Part shown: piece by piece, positions 48,557 to 58,850 of the stretch
Position numbering within the stretch: position 1 is the stretch's first letter
How the letters are laid out: each line of letters begins with the position of its first letter
Source of the DNA: Bartonella sp. ML70XJBT.G
GTDB lineage: Bacteria; Pseudomonadota; Alphaproteobacteria; Rhizobiales; Rhizobiaceae
Length of the DNA: 64,000 nucleotides
Direction: 5' to 3'
Assembly: GCF_028618575.1 (NCBI RefSeq)
Contig: NZ_JAQITA010000009.1
Location: forward strand, 1 to 64,000
The notes under the pieces: model-generated
What the model saw: only the letters and a program-made list of their open reading frames with translations
What the model was told of the DNA's origin: nothing
Databases searched by the model: none
Program-made: the position numbers and the translations under genes

Positions 48557-49063
48557 TCATTTGTTCTGAGAAGGGATAAATAAAGATGGCTCTTGCCGTC
48601 CTTCGATTTCAGCGGTGATTGCTGAATCTTCTACATGTTGCTTCATAAAAGAAGTGGTATTGTTGCTGTGCGTATGTTCTCTAGATCTTCTGTCTGTTGG
48701 ACTGTTGCTTAGAGCAGTTTCTGTTGTTGATAATGTTGGCTGTGTGTCTTTCTTTTTTATGAGAGACGTACTGTTTATGTTGGCTTCGACAACAATATCT
48801 GTCAGTCCGCCAATAAGAAGCAAATGCTCTTTATTATCACAACGTACCAAAACAAGATGACGTGTACGATCGATAGCAATTGTTTCACAGAGAGTTAATC
48901 GCGGTGGACGCTTATTTCTATCGATACTGAGCCTCTTTCTCTTTAAACGGGTTACAAAGAGGATGATCATAGCAATAGCTGCGCATGTTATTATGAAAAA
49001 TACAATGCTTGTAATTATGTTAGCGGCGGTTGTGCCTATTTGGTTTGATAACCAGATAACCAT
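48557..49063 (-). CDS. FliO-like single-span membrane protein
   Basis: A 168-residue protein with an N-terminal membrane segment (about 17-41), a basic stretch, and a compact segment RLTLCETIAIDRTRHLVLVRCDNKEHLLLIGG that matches the core pattern of the FliO/MopB family (flagellar export assembly). The C-terminal 70 residues are polar, Ser/Thr-rich and probably disordered. It is not in a flagellar locus; its neighbours are dksA and cckA. A role outside flagellar assembly is possible. Alternative: a relic FliO retained in a non-motile lineage. Confidence 0.65.
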   Translation of the reverse strand: MVIWLSNQIGTTAANIITSIVFFIITCAAIAMIILFVTRLKRKRLSIDRNKRPPRLTLCETIAIDRTRHLVLVRCDNKEHLLLIGGLTDIVVEANINSTSLIKKKDTQPTLSTTETALSNSPTDRRSREHTHSNNTTSFMKQHVEDSAITAEIEGRQEPSLFIPSQNK

Positions 49064-49273
49064 AAAATTTCTCCCATTTTAGAATGGAAATATTATTTTT
49101 TATTGAGACAGCTTTATAAAACATCTCAAAGAGGTTCTCTTAATAATACAAGAAAAAATCTTTTAACATTGAGTGATTTGTTTTGAGACGATATTATCAT
49201 AGTATATACTCTATAACAACGGTTATAGAGGCAATTTGTCGCTAAGCAATAGCTATAATCAAGGCAAAGTGAG

Positions 49274-51814
49274 ATGGATAAAGGTTTTGAGAATAGTGAA
49301 GGATCACTATCTTCTTCTGGATATCGAGGAGGTATGATTCTTAGTGTTGTTTTTATAATAGCTTTTCTCTTCATTTGGGGCGCTGTAAATCTTTTTTATC
49401 CACAGAGCTTTTTGCAAAAAATTGGAATGGCGTTTTTTTGGGCTTTGGCGGCTATAGGGGGAGCTGCACTTGTTTTGAGTGGAATAGGGGTTTTAAAATA
49501 TCATGCCGTGCAACCGCACGATGAATGTGATCTTAATATTTTTAATAATAGCGATGATGCAATTATTGTCTCTGATTTAGCTGGTTTTGTTTATTATTCT
49601 AATCAAAATTACCGAAAAATTCTTACCTATAACCCTCAGTCCTCTTGTTATGGGGTTATCGCTGATCTTCCAGGCGCGGGGGCATTGGCGTATCGCTTAA
49701 AGGTTGCGGCGTGTCATCAGCTTGCCGCGCAAGAAGAGTTAAGAGTTGAACAAGCGATTTTTGCTCATTCTACACACAAAAGGGCTACTTGGTATAATAT
49801 CTCTGTTCAGCCGATCACAAAGCAGGGAAAAAAGCTTTTATTTTGGCGTATTGCTGATATTTCGCATTTGCAGGAGTATCGTGAGGTTTTTTTCTCTCAT
49901 CTTCAAGAGGCGATCAATCATTTAGATCAAGCACCTGTTGGTTTTTTATCCGTGAATGCACAAGGAACAGTTCTTTACGCAAATGCGATTTTTGCTGAGT
50001 GGTTTTCAATTGATTTAGCAAATTTTTCTGTCGGTCAATATAGTTTTGATCAGTTACTGAAAAGTGTTGGAGAAAAAAGTACATGGAGTGATATTTGTTT
50101 GCAAAACAACAAATATCAAAGTTCAGGATACCCTTTGCCTTATAGGTTTTCATTATGTTGCAATGCACAGAGCAGTGTTAAAAAAATATTGAATTGTTTT
50201 ATGTGTGTTTCTTCTCTTTCCGAGGATGAGGATATTTATCGTATTGTGATCATTCCACAGCAAATACAAAAGCAAGAGAATGATGATCAATTAAAATTAC
50301 CCAGTGTCTTCGTAGAATATTTTAATGCAAGTCCCTTTGCAATAGCGGTGGTGGATCAAAAAGGTCAATGCGTTTATATGAATAATGCCTTTTCATCATT
50401 GATGGGATGTACAGACAAAACTCTCAATCTTTATAATGTGATATCTCGTCGCGATCATGCACTGTTAGAACGCGCATTTCAGAAAATGACCACAAATAAA
50501 AATGATACAGTTCTAGAGACCGTTTTGGCAGATAATGAAGAACGCCATTTGCGTCTTCATATTATGCCTATAAAATCGTATTATGATGATCTTTTACAGG
50601 ATTTTGTCATTATCTCTGTTATAGAAACAACAGAACACAAAACACTTGAAGATAGAATGATGCAAAGTCAGAAAATGCAAGCTGTTGGACAATTGGCTGG
50701 TGGTATTGCACATGACTTTAATAACGTTTTAACAGCAATTTTGATGTCTTGCGATCTTCTTTTAAATACGCACCGTAGTTCTGATCCTGCTCATGCGGAT
50801 CTTATCAATATTAAAAATAATGCTAATCGTGCAGCGGCACTTGTACAACAATTACTCGCCTTTTCTAGAAAGCAAACGCTTCGACCTGAAGAAGTTGATT
50901 TTACAGACTTTTTATCAGATATTCGCAATCTTATTTTACCTCTTTTAGGGAATAATATTCAGCTAAAAATTATTCATGGAAGAGATTTATGGAGCGTTGA
51001 AGTTGATCAAGCATCTTTCCAGCGTGTGATTATGAATTTGGTTATTAATGCACGTGATGCTATGCCCAATGGAGGAGTGGTTACGATTGCAACAAATAAT
51101 ATTACAAAACAACAGAGTGCTGAATTTGACCATGTTGGTTGTGGAATTGGTGAGTATGTGCAATTGACTATTTCAGATACAGGGACCGGTATATCATCTG
51201 CTGTACAAGAAAAAATGTTTGAACCATTTTTTACAACAAAAGAAGTGGGAAAAGGAACTGGGCTTGGTTTATCAATGGTTTATGGAATTATCAAGCAGAC
51301 AGGTGGTTATATTTATTGTGAGAGTAGAGAGGGTGAAGGAGCAACATTTCATATTTTTCTTCCTCGTTATATTCCTTATAAGAGTGGAAAAATTTCCCCA
51401 CAGATTGAAAAAGCTGAAGAGCAAGAAAAAAATACAGATTTAACAGGATCTGCAACTGTTTTGTTGGTTGAAGATGAAGATGCTGTCAGAATGGGGGGTG
51501 TAAGAGCGCTGCAAATGAGAGGATATACTGTTTTAGAGGCAGAAAGTGGAGTGGAAGCCCTCGCCATTCTTGAGGAAAATAATGGGAAAATTGATATCAT
51601 TGTTTCTGATGTGGTGATGCCAGAAATGGATGGCCCAACCTTGCTCAAGGAAGCACGTAAAAATTATCCCGATATCAAATTTCTTTTTGTTTCTGGATAT
51701 GCAAAAGATGCATTTGCTAAAAATCTTCCTCAAGATGCTATTTTTGGTTTTTTATCTAAACCATTTACACTCAAACAATTAGCTTTAACAGTTAAAGAAA
51801 CACTTGCACAATAA
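49274..51814 (+). CDS. cckA: Hybrid sensor histidine kinase CckA
   Basis: The hybrid kinase at the top of the CckA-ChpT-CtrA/CpdR phosphorelay controlling the alphaproteobacterial cell cycle. The 846-residue protein has two N-terminal membrane segments (about 23-45 and 52-78) and PAS-type sensor domains. The HisKA domain carries His480 (GGIAHDFNN), the ATPase domain has DTGTGIS and GTGLGLSMVYG, and the C-terminal receiver has Asp779 (VSDVVMPEMDG). Domain order and the MQAVGQLAGGIAHDFNNVL box match CckA. cpdR lies about 7.3 kb downstream. chpT and ctrA are not in this window. Confidence 0.93.
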   Translation: MDKGFENSEGSLSSSGYRGGMILSVVFIIAFLFIWGAVNLFYPQSFLQKIGMAFFWALAAIGGAALVLSGIGVLKYHAVQPHDECDLNIFNNSDDAIIVSDLAGFVYYSNQNYRKILTYNPQSSCYGVIADLPGAGALAYRLKVAACHQLAAQEELRVEQAIFAHSTHKRATWYNISVQPITKQGKKLLFWRIADISHLQEYREVFFSHLQEAINHLDQAPVGFLSVNAQGTVLYANAIFAEWFSIDLANFSVGQYSFDQLLKSVGEKSTWSDICLQNNKYQSSGYPLPYRFSLCCNAQSSVKKILNCFMCVSSLSEDEDIYRIVIIPQQIQKQENDDQLKLPSVFVEYFNASPFAIAVVDQKGQCVYMNNAFSSLMGCTDKTLNLYNVISRRDHALLERAFQKMTTNKNDTVLETVLADNEERHLRLHIMPIKSYYDDLLQDFVIISVIETTEHKTLEDRMMQSQKMQAVGQLAGGIAHDFNNVLTAILMSCDLLLNTHRSSDPAHADLINIKNNANRAAALVQQLLAFSRKQTLRPEEVDFTDFLSDIRNLILPLLGNNIQLKIIHGRDLWSVEVDQASFQRVIMNLVINARDAMPNGGVVTIATNNITKQQSAEFDHVGCGIGEYVQLTISDTGTGISSAVQEKMFEPFFTTKEVGKGTGLGLSMVYGIIKQTGGYIYCESREGEGATFHIFLPRYIPYKSGKISPQIEKAEEQEKNTDLTGSATVLLVEDEDAVRMGGVRALQMRGYTVLEAESGVEALAILEENNGKIDIIVSDVVMPEMDGPTLLKEARKNYPDIKFLFVSGYAKDAFAKNLPQDAIFGFLSKPFTLKQLALTVKETLAQ

Positions 51815-52221
51815 AATCAAAAGTTATGCAATAGGGTAAGGGATGTAAAAGTTTATACATTAGGTGTTTTTGTAAGCATAGAGAAAAATATTAAAGTGGG
51901 GGGCATAGTACCTATGGAGTTAAGCACGTGAAGTGGTCAGTTGTGGGGAGCTGCAAAAAAATTTAGATCGTTTATAGACTGTAGTGTTCAGAATCAGCGT
52001 TCTTTAGAGTGGGGAGAAGGACGTTATTTTAAGATTGTTAGGCAAAAATCGAAAAATCCTGAAAAGATAAACAATAGGCGTAAAATTATTAAAGAGAATA
52101 AGTAACAGTCATTTGGGTAACCGTTAGCAATTTAAAGAAGACTACAGATTCCGCAAGAAGATTATTCGTGGAGAAAATGGTTTCTCTTATGTTGAAATAT
52201 CGAAAACACTCAATAAAATAT
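51815..52221. other. Intergenic region between convergent cckA and purN
   Basis: About 400 nt with no supported gene. Short frames without motifs only; no terminator hairpin that I can defend. Confidence 0.5.
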
Positions 52222-52833
52222 TCAAAAGGATAAAAGTTGTTGCTGGTTATCTACAGTTTTGTTTTCTCCTTCAATGAAGTTTTTTAAAGCCAGCGGATAG
52301 AGGATATGCTCTGCTTTAAGAACTCTCTGCGCTAAGCTTTCAATTGTATCACTTAGGAAAACTGGAACGGCCGCTTGAGCAAGAATTTTTCCTGCATCCA
52401 TGTCTTCTGTAACAAGATGAATAGTGCAACCACTGATTTTAACTCCTGCTTGTAAAACTCTTTCATGTGTATTTAAACCTTTAAATGAAGGTAAAAGAGA
52501 AGGGTGAATGTTTAAAATTCGCCCTTCATAAAGTTTTACAAAACGTGATGAGATGAGGCGCATATAACCTGCAAAACAGAGCAGGTCTGGCTGATGTTGA
52601 GCGAGAACTGTGAAGATTGCTTCTTCATGGGCTTCTTTTGTTGGATAGCTTTTGCGATCAACAACATGAACAGGTAGGTTATGGTGACAAGCTTTTTCAA
52701 TGCCAGCGGCGTGAGGATTATCACAAATAATTGCAACAATTTCAGCAGGGTATTCTTTTTGTTTACAGGCATTGGCAAGGGCAACCATATTAGATCCGTT
52801 GCCAGAAATAAAAACAACAATTCGTTTTTTCAT
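52222..52833 (-). CDS. purN: Phosphoribosylglycinamide formyltransferase (PurN)
   Basis: Transfers formyl from 10-formyl-tetrahydrofolate to GAR (purine step 3). The substrate loop [10 protein letters not shown], the FAGYMRLIS segment and the catalytic [12 protein letters not shown] motif with Asn and His are present; the later Asp is in [10 protein letters not shown]. At 203 residues it is full length. Its start overlaps the purM stop (ATGA, 52830-52833), so the two are translationally coupled. Confidence 0.96.
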   Translation of the reverse strand: MKKRIVVFISGNGSNMVALANACKQKEYPAEIVAIICDNPHAAGIEKACHHNLPVHVVDRKSYPTKEAHEEAIFTVLAQHQPDLLCFAGYMRLISSRFVKLYEGRILNIHPSLLPSFKGLNTHERVLQAGVKISGCTIHLVTEDMDAGKILAQAAVPVFLSDTIESLAQRVLKAEHILYPLALKNFIEGENKTVDNQQQLLSF

Positions 52834-53915
52834 AAGTAAAGCACACCTTTGTAGAGTATTCCTTTATCTTGGCGTTTTGTTAAAACGCCAAGGTTGGTAA
52901 CGCTTTCTCCTCGCATTTCAAGTTCTTGCGTAATTTTTTCAACTGCTTGTTGCGCTACAATAACAATCATACCAATGCCGCAATTGAATGTTCGTAGCAT
53001 TTCTGTTTTCTCTATTTTACCTTGTTTGGCAATCCATGAGAAGACGGGGGGAACATGAATGTTAGAAAGATTGATTTCAGCGCAGAGAGAAGAGGGAAGG
53101 ACCCGTGGGATATTTTCAGGAAAGCCACCACCGGTGATATGTGCAAGAGCTTTGATTCCTTGGTAACTTCGCATAATAGGAAGAAGAGATTTTACATAAA
53201 TGCGTGTTGGTGTGAGAAATGCTCTCCCAAGGTTCATTTGAGGATTAAACGGGGCTGAATCTTCCCATTTGAGAGAGCTTTCTTGAACGATTCGCCTGAC
53301 AAGAGAAAAGCCATTGGAATGAACTCCAGATGCGTTAAGACCTAAAATGATATCACCTTCTGTAAGGTCTTTTGAAGGGAGTAATGCGCCACGTTCACAT
53401 GCTCCTACAGCAAAACCAGCTAAATCATAATCTCCTTGTGCATACATACCTGGCATTTCTGCAGTCTCTCCTCCAATAAGGGTTGTGCCTGCTTGTTTAC
53501 ATCCTTCAGCAATACCGGAAATGATTGCAGTACCTTGTTCAGGATCAAGCTTACCCGTTGCGAAATAATCGAGAAAAAAGAGAGGTTCCGCACCTTGTAC
53601 GAGTAAATCATTCACACACATAGCGACAAGATCAATTCCCACAGTATCATGGATACCTACTTCAATGGCAATTTTTAATTTTGTTCCCACCCCGTCATTC
53701 GCAGCTACAAGAATGGGATCTGTGAAGCCTGCTGCTTTTAAATCAAAAAGTCCACCAAAACCACCAATTTCTCCATCGGCTCCTGTGCGTTTTGTTGTGC
53801 GTATTAAGGGTTTAATTTTTTCTACCATAGCATTGCCCGCATCAATGTTTACACCGGCTTTTGCGTAGGTAAGACCACAGTTGGATTTATCATTTATGAT
53901 ATCTTGATTGCTCAT
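52830..53915 (-). CDS. purM: Phosphoribosylformylglycinamidine cyclo-ligase (AIR synthetase)
   Basis: Closes the imidazole ring (purine step 5) using ATP. The 361-residue AIRS-fold protein begins with [13 protein letters not shown]. The GVGTKLKIA segment, the [25 protein letters not shown] signature and [11 protein letters not shown] are clear. It starts with ATG 53915 and is coupled to purN by a 4-nt overlap. This pair is about 6 kb away from the other pur genes. Confidence 0.96.
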   Translation of the reverse strand: MSNQDIINDKSNCGLTYAKAGVNIDAGNAMVEKIKPLIRTTKRTGADGEIGGFGGLFDLKAAGFTDPILVAANDGVGTKLKIAIEVGIHDTVGIDLVAMCVNDLLVQGAEPLFFLDYFATGKLDPEQGTAIISGIAEGCKQAGTTLIGGETAEMPGMYAQGDYDLAGFAVGACERGALLPSKDLTEGDIILGLNASGVHSNGFSLVRRIVQESSLKWEDSAPFNPQMNLGRAFLTPTRIYVKSLLPIMRSYQGIKALAHITGGGFPENIPRVLPSSLCAEINLSNIHVPPVFSWIAKQGKIEKTEMLRTFNCGIGMIVIVAQQAVEKITQELEMRGESVTNLGVLTKRQDKGILYKGVLYL

Positions 53916-54071
53916 TGGAGCCTTCCTTATGAAAAATCAGGTTTTAATGTTATGCAATGCCATGATAGAGTGATCTCTGCAAGAGATATTGATAAGAAAA
54001 TAAGCAACTTTACTTGTAGCTTATGGTGAAGAAGTTTATAATCTTTGTGAAGAGTTTTTTTAGGATATTTT

Positions 54072-55283
54072 ATGAGCAAGATATCAGATAATCACGGACA
54101 ATCTTCTTGGCAGCTTATGAAAAAAAAAGTGAGTGAGAATGGTTCTCGTGACCGTTATAAGACTTATGTACCAGCGTATACTCAAATACCGTTACCAAAT
54201 AATATGAAAAAACAAATTTTTTTCTGGCTTGGTACATTGTTTTTTTTCATTCTTTTTATGTTTGTTTTTGGATCCATTTTGCTTCCTTTTGTAGCAGGGA
54301 TTGTGTTGGCTTATTTTCTTAATCCTATTGTTCAATTGCTTGAAAAATTTGGTATTCGTCGTGCTTTTGGTACTATCCTCATTACTGTGTTAATTCTTGT
54401 TGTTTTTGTTGCTGCTTTAATTATTTTGATTCCTATTATCAGTTGGCAAATACAACAATTTGTGAGTCATGGTTTACCCGTTTATATTAATCGTATTCAA
54501 ACTTTTTTCGTTGAGCATGATTTTGATTGGGTGAGGCGCTATTTTGGGAGTGATCCAAATGAATTACAGAGTAACATTAAAGGACTTTTAGGCAAAAGTT
54601 CTGACTTTATTACCTCTCTCTTAAATTCACTTTTAAAGTCAGGAAAATCTATCGTTAATCTTGTCAGCCTATTTGTCGTGGCACCTGTCGTGACGTTTTA
54701 CATGCTCTTAGATTGGCCCCGTATGGTTGCAACAATTGATTCGTTGATACCGCGCGATCATCTTGAAACTGTTCGTAGTATTTTTCATGAAATGGATAGA
54801 GCTATCGCTGGTTTTGTTCGTGGACAAGGAACAGTTTGTCTCATATTAGGAGGATATTATGCTATTGGTCTCACTATCACGGGACTCAATTTTGCTCTTT
54901 TGATTGGTATGTTTATTGGTCTTATCAGCTTTGTTCCTTATATTGGTACAATGAGTGGCTTTATACTTTCTGTTGGTGTTGCGTGGGTTCAATTCTATCC
55001 AAATAATTGGGGGGGAATTGTTGTTGTGGTGGTTCTTTTTTTAATTGGGCAATTTGTTGAAGGCTACATTCTCCAACCAAAACTTGTGGGGTCATCCGTC
55101 GGATTACATCCAGTGTGGTTGATGTTTGCACTTTTTGCTTTTTCTTCACTTTTTGGTTTTACTGGTATGCTCGTTGCTGTTCCTGCTGCTGCAGCTGTTG
55201 CTGTTTTGGTTCGTTTTGCTCTTCATACGTATCTTAATTCTCAGATGTATTCGCGAAGTGGAAATTCGGAGTCCCTAGAATGA
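54072..55283 (+). CDS. AI-2E/PerM-family inner-membrane permease
   Basis: A 403-residue polytopic membrane protein (about 7-8 segments) of the AI-2E transporter family, in which E. coli PerM/YdgG-type proteins are found. Segments begin near residue 45, with a polar, soluble insertion at about 130-195 and the family's EGYILQPKLVGSSVGLHPVWLMF stretch near the end. Transported substrate unknown. Its stop overlaps the start of hdaA (ATGA 55280-55283), the usual alphaproteobacterial pairing. Confidence 0.9.
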   Translation: MSKISDNHGQSSWQLMKKKVSENGSRDRYKTYVPAYTQIPLPNNMKKQIFFWLGTLFFFILFMFVFGSILLPFVAGIVLAYFLNPIVQLLEKFGIRRAFGTILITVLILVVFVAALIILIPIISWQIQQFVSHGLPVYINRIQTFFVEHDFDWVRRYFGSDPNELQSNIKGLLGKSSDFITSLLNSLLKSGKSIVNLVSLFVVAPVVTFYMLLDWPRMVATIDSLIPRDHLETVRSIFHEMDRAIAGFVRGQGTVCLILGGYYAIGLTITGLNFALLIGMFIGLISFVPYIGTMSGFILSVGVAWVQFYPNNWGGIVVVVVLFLIGQFVEGYILQPKLVGSSVGLHPVWLMFALFAFSSLFGFTGMLVAVPAAAAVAVLVRFALHTYLNSQMYSRSGNSESLE

Positions 55284-55969
55284 ACGGGCGTGAAACGCAA
55301 TTACCTTTAAACTTTCCTTATAATCCGATTTTTCGCTTCGATGATTTAGTGGTGACGGAAAGCAATCGTATGGCTTTTCAGCTTATTGATCATTGGCCAA
55401 ATTGGGCTTTCCCTATTGCAGTTTTGGTTGGACAAGAAGGATCTGGAAAGACGCACTTTTCTAGCGTATGGCTGCAAAAAACGAATGCTTTAAGTGTTCA
55501 TCGCAATGAAATTGATCAAGCTGTTGCTATGGCTTCTCTAGGGCGAGCATGTTTAATTGAAGATATTGATGCGGGGGAAATTAGTGAGACAGGGCTCTTT
55601 CATTTGATGAATAGTGTTAAGCAAGCAAATCTTGATAAACGTCAGGCTACTTTGTTGATAACTGCTCGGACAAGACCATCAGCATGGGATTTAAAGTTAA
55701 ATGATTTAAAAAGTCGTCTTAATTCAGTTGTATTGGTTGCGATTCATCAGCCTGATGACGCATTGTTAACAGCTGTTGCGTTCAAACTTTTTTCCGATAA
55801 GCAGATTATTGTTCATCCGGATGCTGTTTCTTATCTTGTAAGTCGTTGTGAACGTTCTGTATTCGCACTGAGGCGTGTTATTGATTCTGTTGATCGGTTA
55901 ACATTAGAACGAAAGCGCAAAGTAACGCGTGCTATCATTAGTGAAGTCCTTAATATGGAAATTCAATGA
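55280..55969 (+). CDS. hdaA: HdaA, regulatory inactivator of DnaA
   Basis: A DnaA-like AAA+ protein (229 residues) that, with the sliding clamp, stimulates hydrolysis of DnaA-bound ATP and so prevents re-initiation. The clamp-binding motif QLPLNF is at residues 7-12 of the N-terminus. The P-loop reads GQEGSGKTH, the Walker B-like acidic stretch is CLIEDIDAG, and the sensor/arginine region follows. There is no C-terminal DnaA DNA-binding domain, as expected. It is coupled to the PerM-like gene by a 4-nt overlap. Confidence 0.92.
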   Translation: MNGRETQLPLNFPYNPIFRFDDLVVTESNRMAFQLIDHWPNWAFPIAVLVGQEGSGKTHFSSVWLQKTNALSVHRNEIDQAVAMASLGRACLIEDIDAGEISETGLFHLMNSVKQANLDKRQATLLITARTRPSAWDLKLNDLKSRLNSVVLVAIHQPDDALLTAVAFKLFSDKQIIVHPDAVSYLVSRCERSVFALRRVIDSVDRLTLERKRKVTRAIISEVLNMEIQ

Positions 55970-56626
55970 ATGTTTTTTTAGTATAGCTCAAACTTGTTCA
56001 TAAAAAAGCTGCTGTTCTATTTGTTGTGCTACTGTCGTCAATAGAAATGTGGTTATTTAAGCATTTGCTTTTTTGACATCTGTCTAAAGTGAATAAGCAG
56101 TGTGTTTTTATCTATCTGTTTCTCGCACGGATAGTGTTTTTTATGAGCTTTTTTATCATTTAAGAAAAATATTTATTTTTTAGTTTAGTGTTGCTCTTGT
56201 TAGAAAAGCGTAGAATTGAAAAAAAAGTGATCAGGTAGAGAGAATAATAGAAGGTTTTTAATTTTTTTATGATTCGTTCTGAGAATCCCATGAAAAAAGC
56301 TGGAATTTTATAGTTTTTGTGATGCGAAGTGAGCGCGGTAGAATCATATTTATGAGATGTTTTTGATGTCATGAAAATCATTTTTGAAATGATATAATAT
56401 TGAGAGTTTTCATAGAGAATTGAATTGTTATTCACCTCAATTGATTTCCTTTTTTGATGGATATTGTTTTTTTATTTTTGTCAATGAATCTTTCAAAGAA
56501 GAGAAAAAAAACTAAAAAAGTTCTTTTTTGTAAAGAAATACAATAAAATTTTTTAAAAAACGTGTTTTTCTCTTGCACTTCTGTCGTGAAAATTTTAGGG
56601 AATGTGTATCAAATAAATATAAATGG
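55970..56626. other. Intergenic region before tRNA-Pro, no gene supported
   Basis: About 650 nt, very A/T-rich toward 56500 with long homopolymer tracts. A possible tRNA promoter (TTGCAC near 56573) precedes tRNA-Pro. The only longer frame (minus, 56160-56435) is low-complexity and lacks motif support. Confidence 0.5.
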
Positions 56627-56703
56627 CGGAGCGTAGCGCAGCCTGGTAGCGCACCTGATTTGGGATCAGGGGGTCGTAGGTTCGAATCCTATCGCTCCGA
56701 CCA
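56627..56703 (+). tRNA. tRNA-Pro (anticodon TGG)
   Basis: A 77-nt cloverleaf with acceptor CGGAGCG/CGCTCCG, anticodon loop TTTGGGA giving TGG, T-loop TTCGAAT and an encoded CCA. A second tRNA-Pro (GGG) lies at 62451-62527 with the same acceptor. Confidence 0.96.
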
Positions 56704-56790
56704 TATTTGATTTTATGTGAGGGAATGCTACAATCGGTGCGTGGTGAGGAATTATCATTCAAGTGTTGTGTAGTCTAAAGGAAACTAACT

Positions 56791-57096
56791 ATGATTGCAC
56801 GTATTTATAGTCCTGCAAAGACGGCTATGCAGTCAGGTAAAAGGAATACTGGATTTTGGATTTTGCAATATGAGCCATCACAGGCAAAAATGCTTGAGCC
56901 TCTTATGGGATATACGGCAACCGCTGATGTAAGTAGTCAGATAAAAATCCATTTTAAGAGCAAGGAAGAGGCGATTGCTTTTGCAGACAAAAATGCTATT
57001 CCTTATCGTGTAGAGAGAGCGCATAGATCGATTCGGCGTGTTGTCTCTTATTCTGATAATTTTCGTAGTGATAGGCAGCAACCTTGGACGCATTAA
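56791..57096 (+). CDS. Complex I accessory subunit, NDUFS4-like (ETC complex I conserved region)
   Basis: A 101-residue protein of the family that includes mitochondrial NDUFS4 (18 kDa). Typical are the start MIARIYSPAKTAMQSGK, WILQYEP, and the C-terminal FKSKEEAIAFADKNAIPY with following basic residues. Related proteins occur in alphaproteobacterial complex I. It is placed between two tRNA genes, outside any nuo cluster, like the NDUFS6-like gene at 26741-26989. Confidence 0.9.
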   Translation: MIARIYSPAKTAMQSGKRNTGFWILQYEPSQAKMLEPLMGYTATADVSSQIKIHFKSKEEAIAFADKNAIPYRVERAHRSIRRVVSYSDNFRSDRQQPWTH

Positions 57097-57134
57097 GTTT
57101 AAGGGTGTTGTGGCAATGGAGAGAATAATCAGTT

Positions 57135-57211
<77 letters not shown>

Positions 57212-57382
57212 TGTTCAAATGATATCAATAGTTTATCAAAAGTTCAGGAATTTATGTTCTTTTGATTCTATGAATTTGTTTTCCTACATACTCCGAACCT
57301 TTTGAAAGTTTTTATTGATTCGATTGCTCAGTTTTTTCTATTGGATATTTTTGTATAAAGTTAATGCTAGGCTGTTTTTTGT

Positions 57383-57591
57383 TTAGCCGAAAAGTGCTTG
57401 AAGTGGTGATACGGTAGCTCCCCTCTGTTGATAGTAAGCAGGTGTTCTGCTCATTTTCTCAAGATCATGTGCTGATTTATTGATTCCTGCTTGATTACAC
57501 GCTGTACGAAACAGGTTGCCAAAACTCTCTTTGATAGGCTTATTTCCACTTTTCCCAAAAATGAATATTTTATCACTTAGGGAAGCAATTT
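57383..57591 (-). pseudogene. C-terminal fragment of a phage-type tyrosine recombinase (integrase)
   Basis: On the minus strand a broken frame reads DKIFIFGKSGNKPIKESFGN, then LFRTACNQAGINKSAHDLEK, and ends GATVSPLQALFG-stop. This follows the pattern of phage integrase C-termini (FG-K-x, F-NLFR-AC--AG, SAH-LRK, GAT---L-A-FGW). The conserved Arg after LRK is not clean, and the frame stops just before the expected Trp and the catalytic Tyr. No start codon or N-terminal half is seen upstream. The remnant points at tRNA-Arg, a typical insertion target. Confidence 0.7.
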
Positions 57592-57924
57592 AAAGGTTTT
57601 CTGCTTATTTCGCTAAAATAGGAAAAAATAGCTGTTTTAAATTGGCTTTTTCTATTGTGAGATGGATGATATGGATCTTTGATAACTTTTTAGTTTATCC
57701 TAACTGTATCATCATAGAAAAAATATAAAGGGTATCAATTCAGATAAGCTTATGCGGGGGGCTAACTGTTCAGAAACAGGGCAATATTAGTTAATATCTT
57801 TTTTTCTGACCATAGCACAGAAATCCTTCTGCCTTTAGGAAAGGTAGGCGATTTATATTCAAGGCAGAATTTTTGTTTAAAAGAGTATTATCAAACGCTC
57901 AATTAAAAAGATTTTTTAAATAAT

Positions 57925-58395
57925 GGAGATTGCGTATTGCATCACGCTTTTATTTTTCACGGTCTTTAATGGGGGAACACTCCTCATGCAAAACAGAACG
58001 CTACCCAGTTAGGGCACATTCATCTTTTTTAAAGAGACATCTTTTAAGGCACCCAAGTTCATTTCACGACGGCGTTTGTGGAGGGTATAATGGTAAATCC
58101 ATTGTGAGCATCGCCATTTTTATGCTTGTGCAATAACAAGCTGGCACCATCATACTATTTTCCAACCTCCAATGTTGCTACAGCTCTTGGCACCTAAGAC
58201 CATTCATCAGAGTTATTTTATTCCTTTCTTGTACAATTTTTATCCACACACTCATCCCGCTTGTGATGTGTAAGCGAGTGATTTTGATTGATTTAATATG
58301 GGAAAGGCTTGAAATGAGAGAATCTTATGGTATTAGAGGTTCTAATTCAATCATGAATAACGATAGATTGTTATTATAAATCAATTACTTGTAAG
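57925..58395. repeat. Decayed repeat, copy 2 of 3
   Basis: The longest copy of the family also found at 18535-18980 and 35124-35360. Shared with copy 1 are the left block CACGGTCTTTAATG/CACGTTCTTTAATG, the AAAACAGA-CGC stretch, TGCTACAGCTCTTGGCA, CTTTCTTGTACAATTTTTAT, GCTTGTGATGTGTAAG and the right block TTATTATAAATCA. On the minus strand fragments such as EYDGA-like KIV-WCQL and RSVLHEECSPIKDREK correspond to copy 1 residues. Stops interrupt all frames. The rest of 57212-58943 shows no intact gene. Confidence 0.6.
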
Positions 58396-58850
58396 ATATT
58401 AAAGATCTCTTTTAAGTAGAGAAAGGGGGGGAATGTAATGTTATTATATCTCCATATTGGAACAGAGCAAAAATATTTTTATTTCTTTCGATCAGCATTT
58501 TCAAACTAAATGAGAGCAAAAAGCCATTCTTACTTGAGAGCTTTTGTTGTTATCAAAACGGAAAAAATTCTGGTTCGTTGTAGTTCTTATCGATAATAAA
58601 GAATATCTTTCTTAAAAGATCCACTGCTATGAGATTCAGCTTAATAGGTTGAATTAGACAACAGCAATGTTCTTGAGAAGACAAGAAAATACTAATGGTA
58701 AAATTTCTATAATAAAACTCTCTGATTCATTTAGCGGTAAAATTGTTGGTATGTTGGTTAGAACATTGCATAGTGCTTCATAATAGGATTGAATAAAATG
58801 CAAAGAATTATCAGAAAAAGTTGTTAAAAAGGACGCACTGTGGCGTGTTG

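Noticed and set aside
56160-56435. Minus-strand 91-codon frame upstream of tRNA-Pro
   Set aside because: Composition is Lys/Ser/Tyr/Ile-rich without domain features; no ribosome-binding site.
57930-58136. Plus-strand 68-codon frame within repeat copy 2
   Set aside because: It is antisense to the broken frames shared among the three repeat copies and is not preserved in copy 1.
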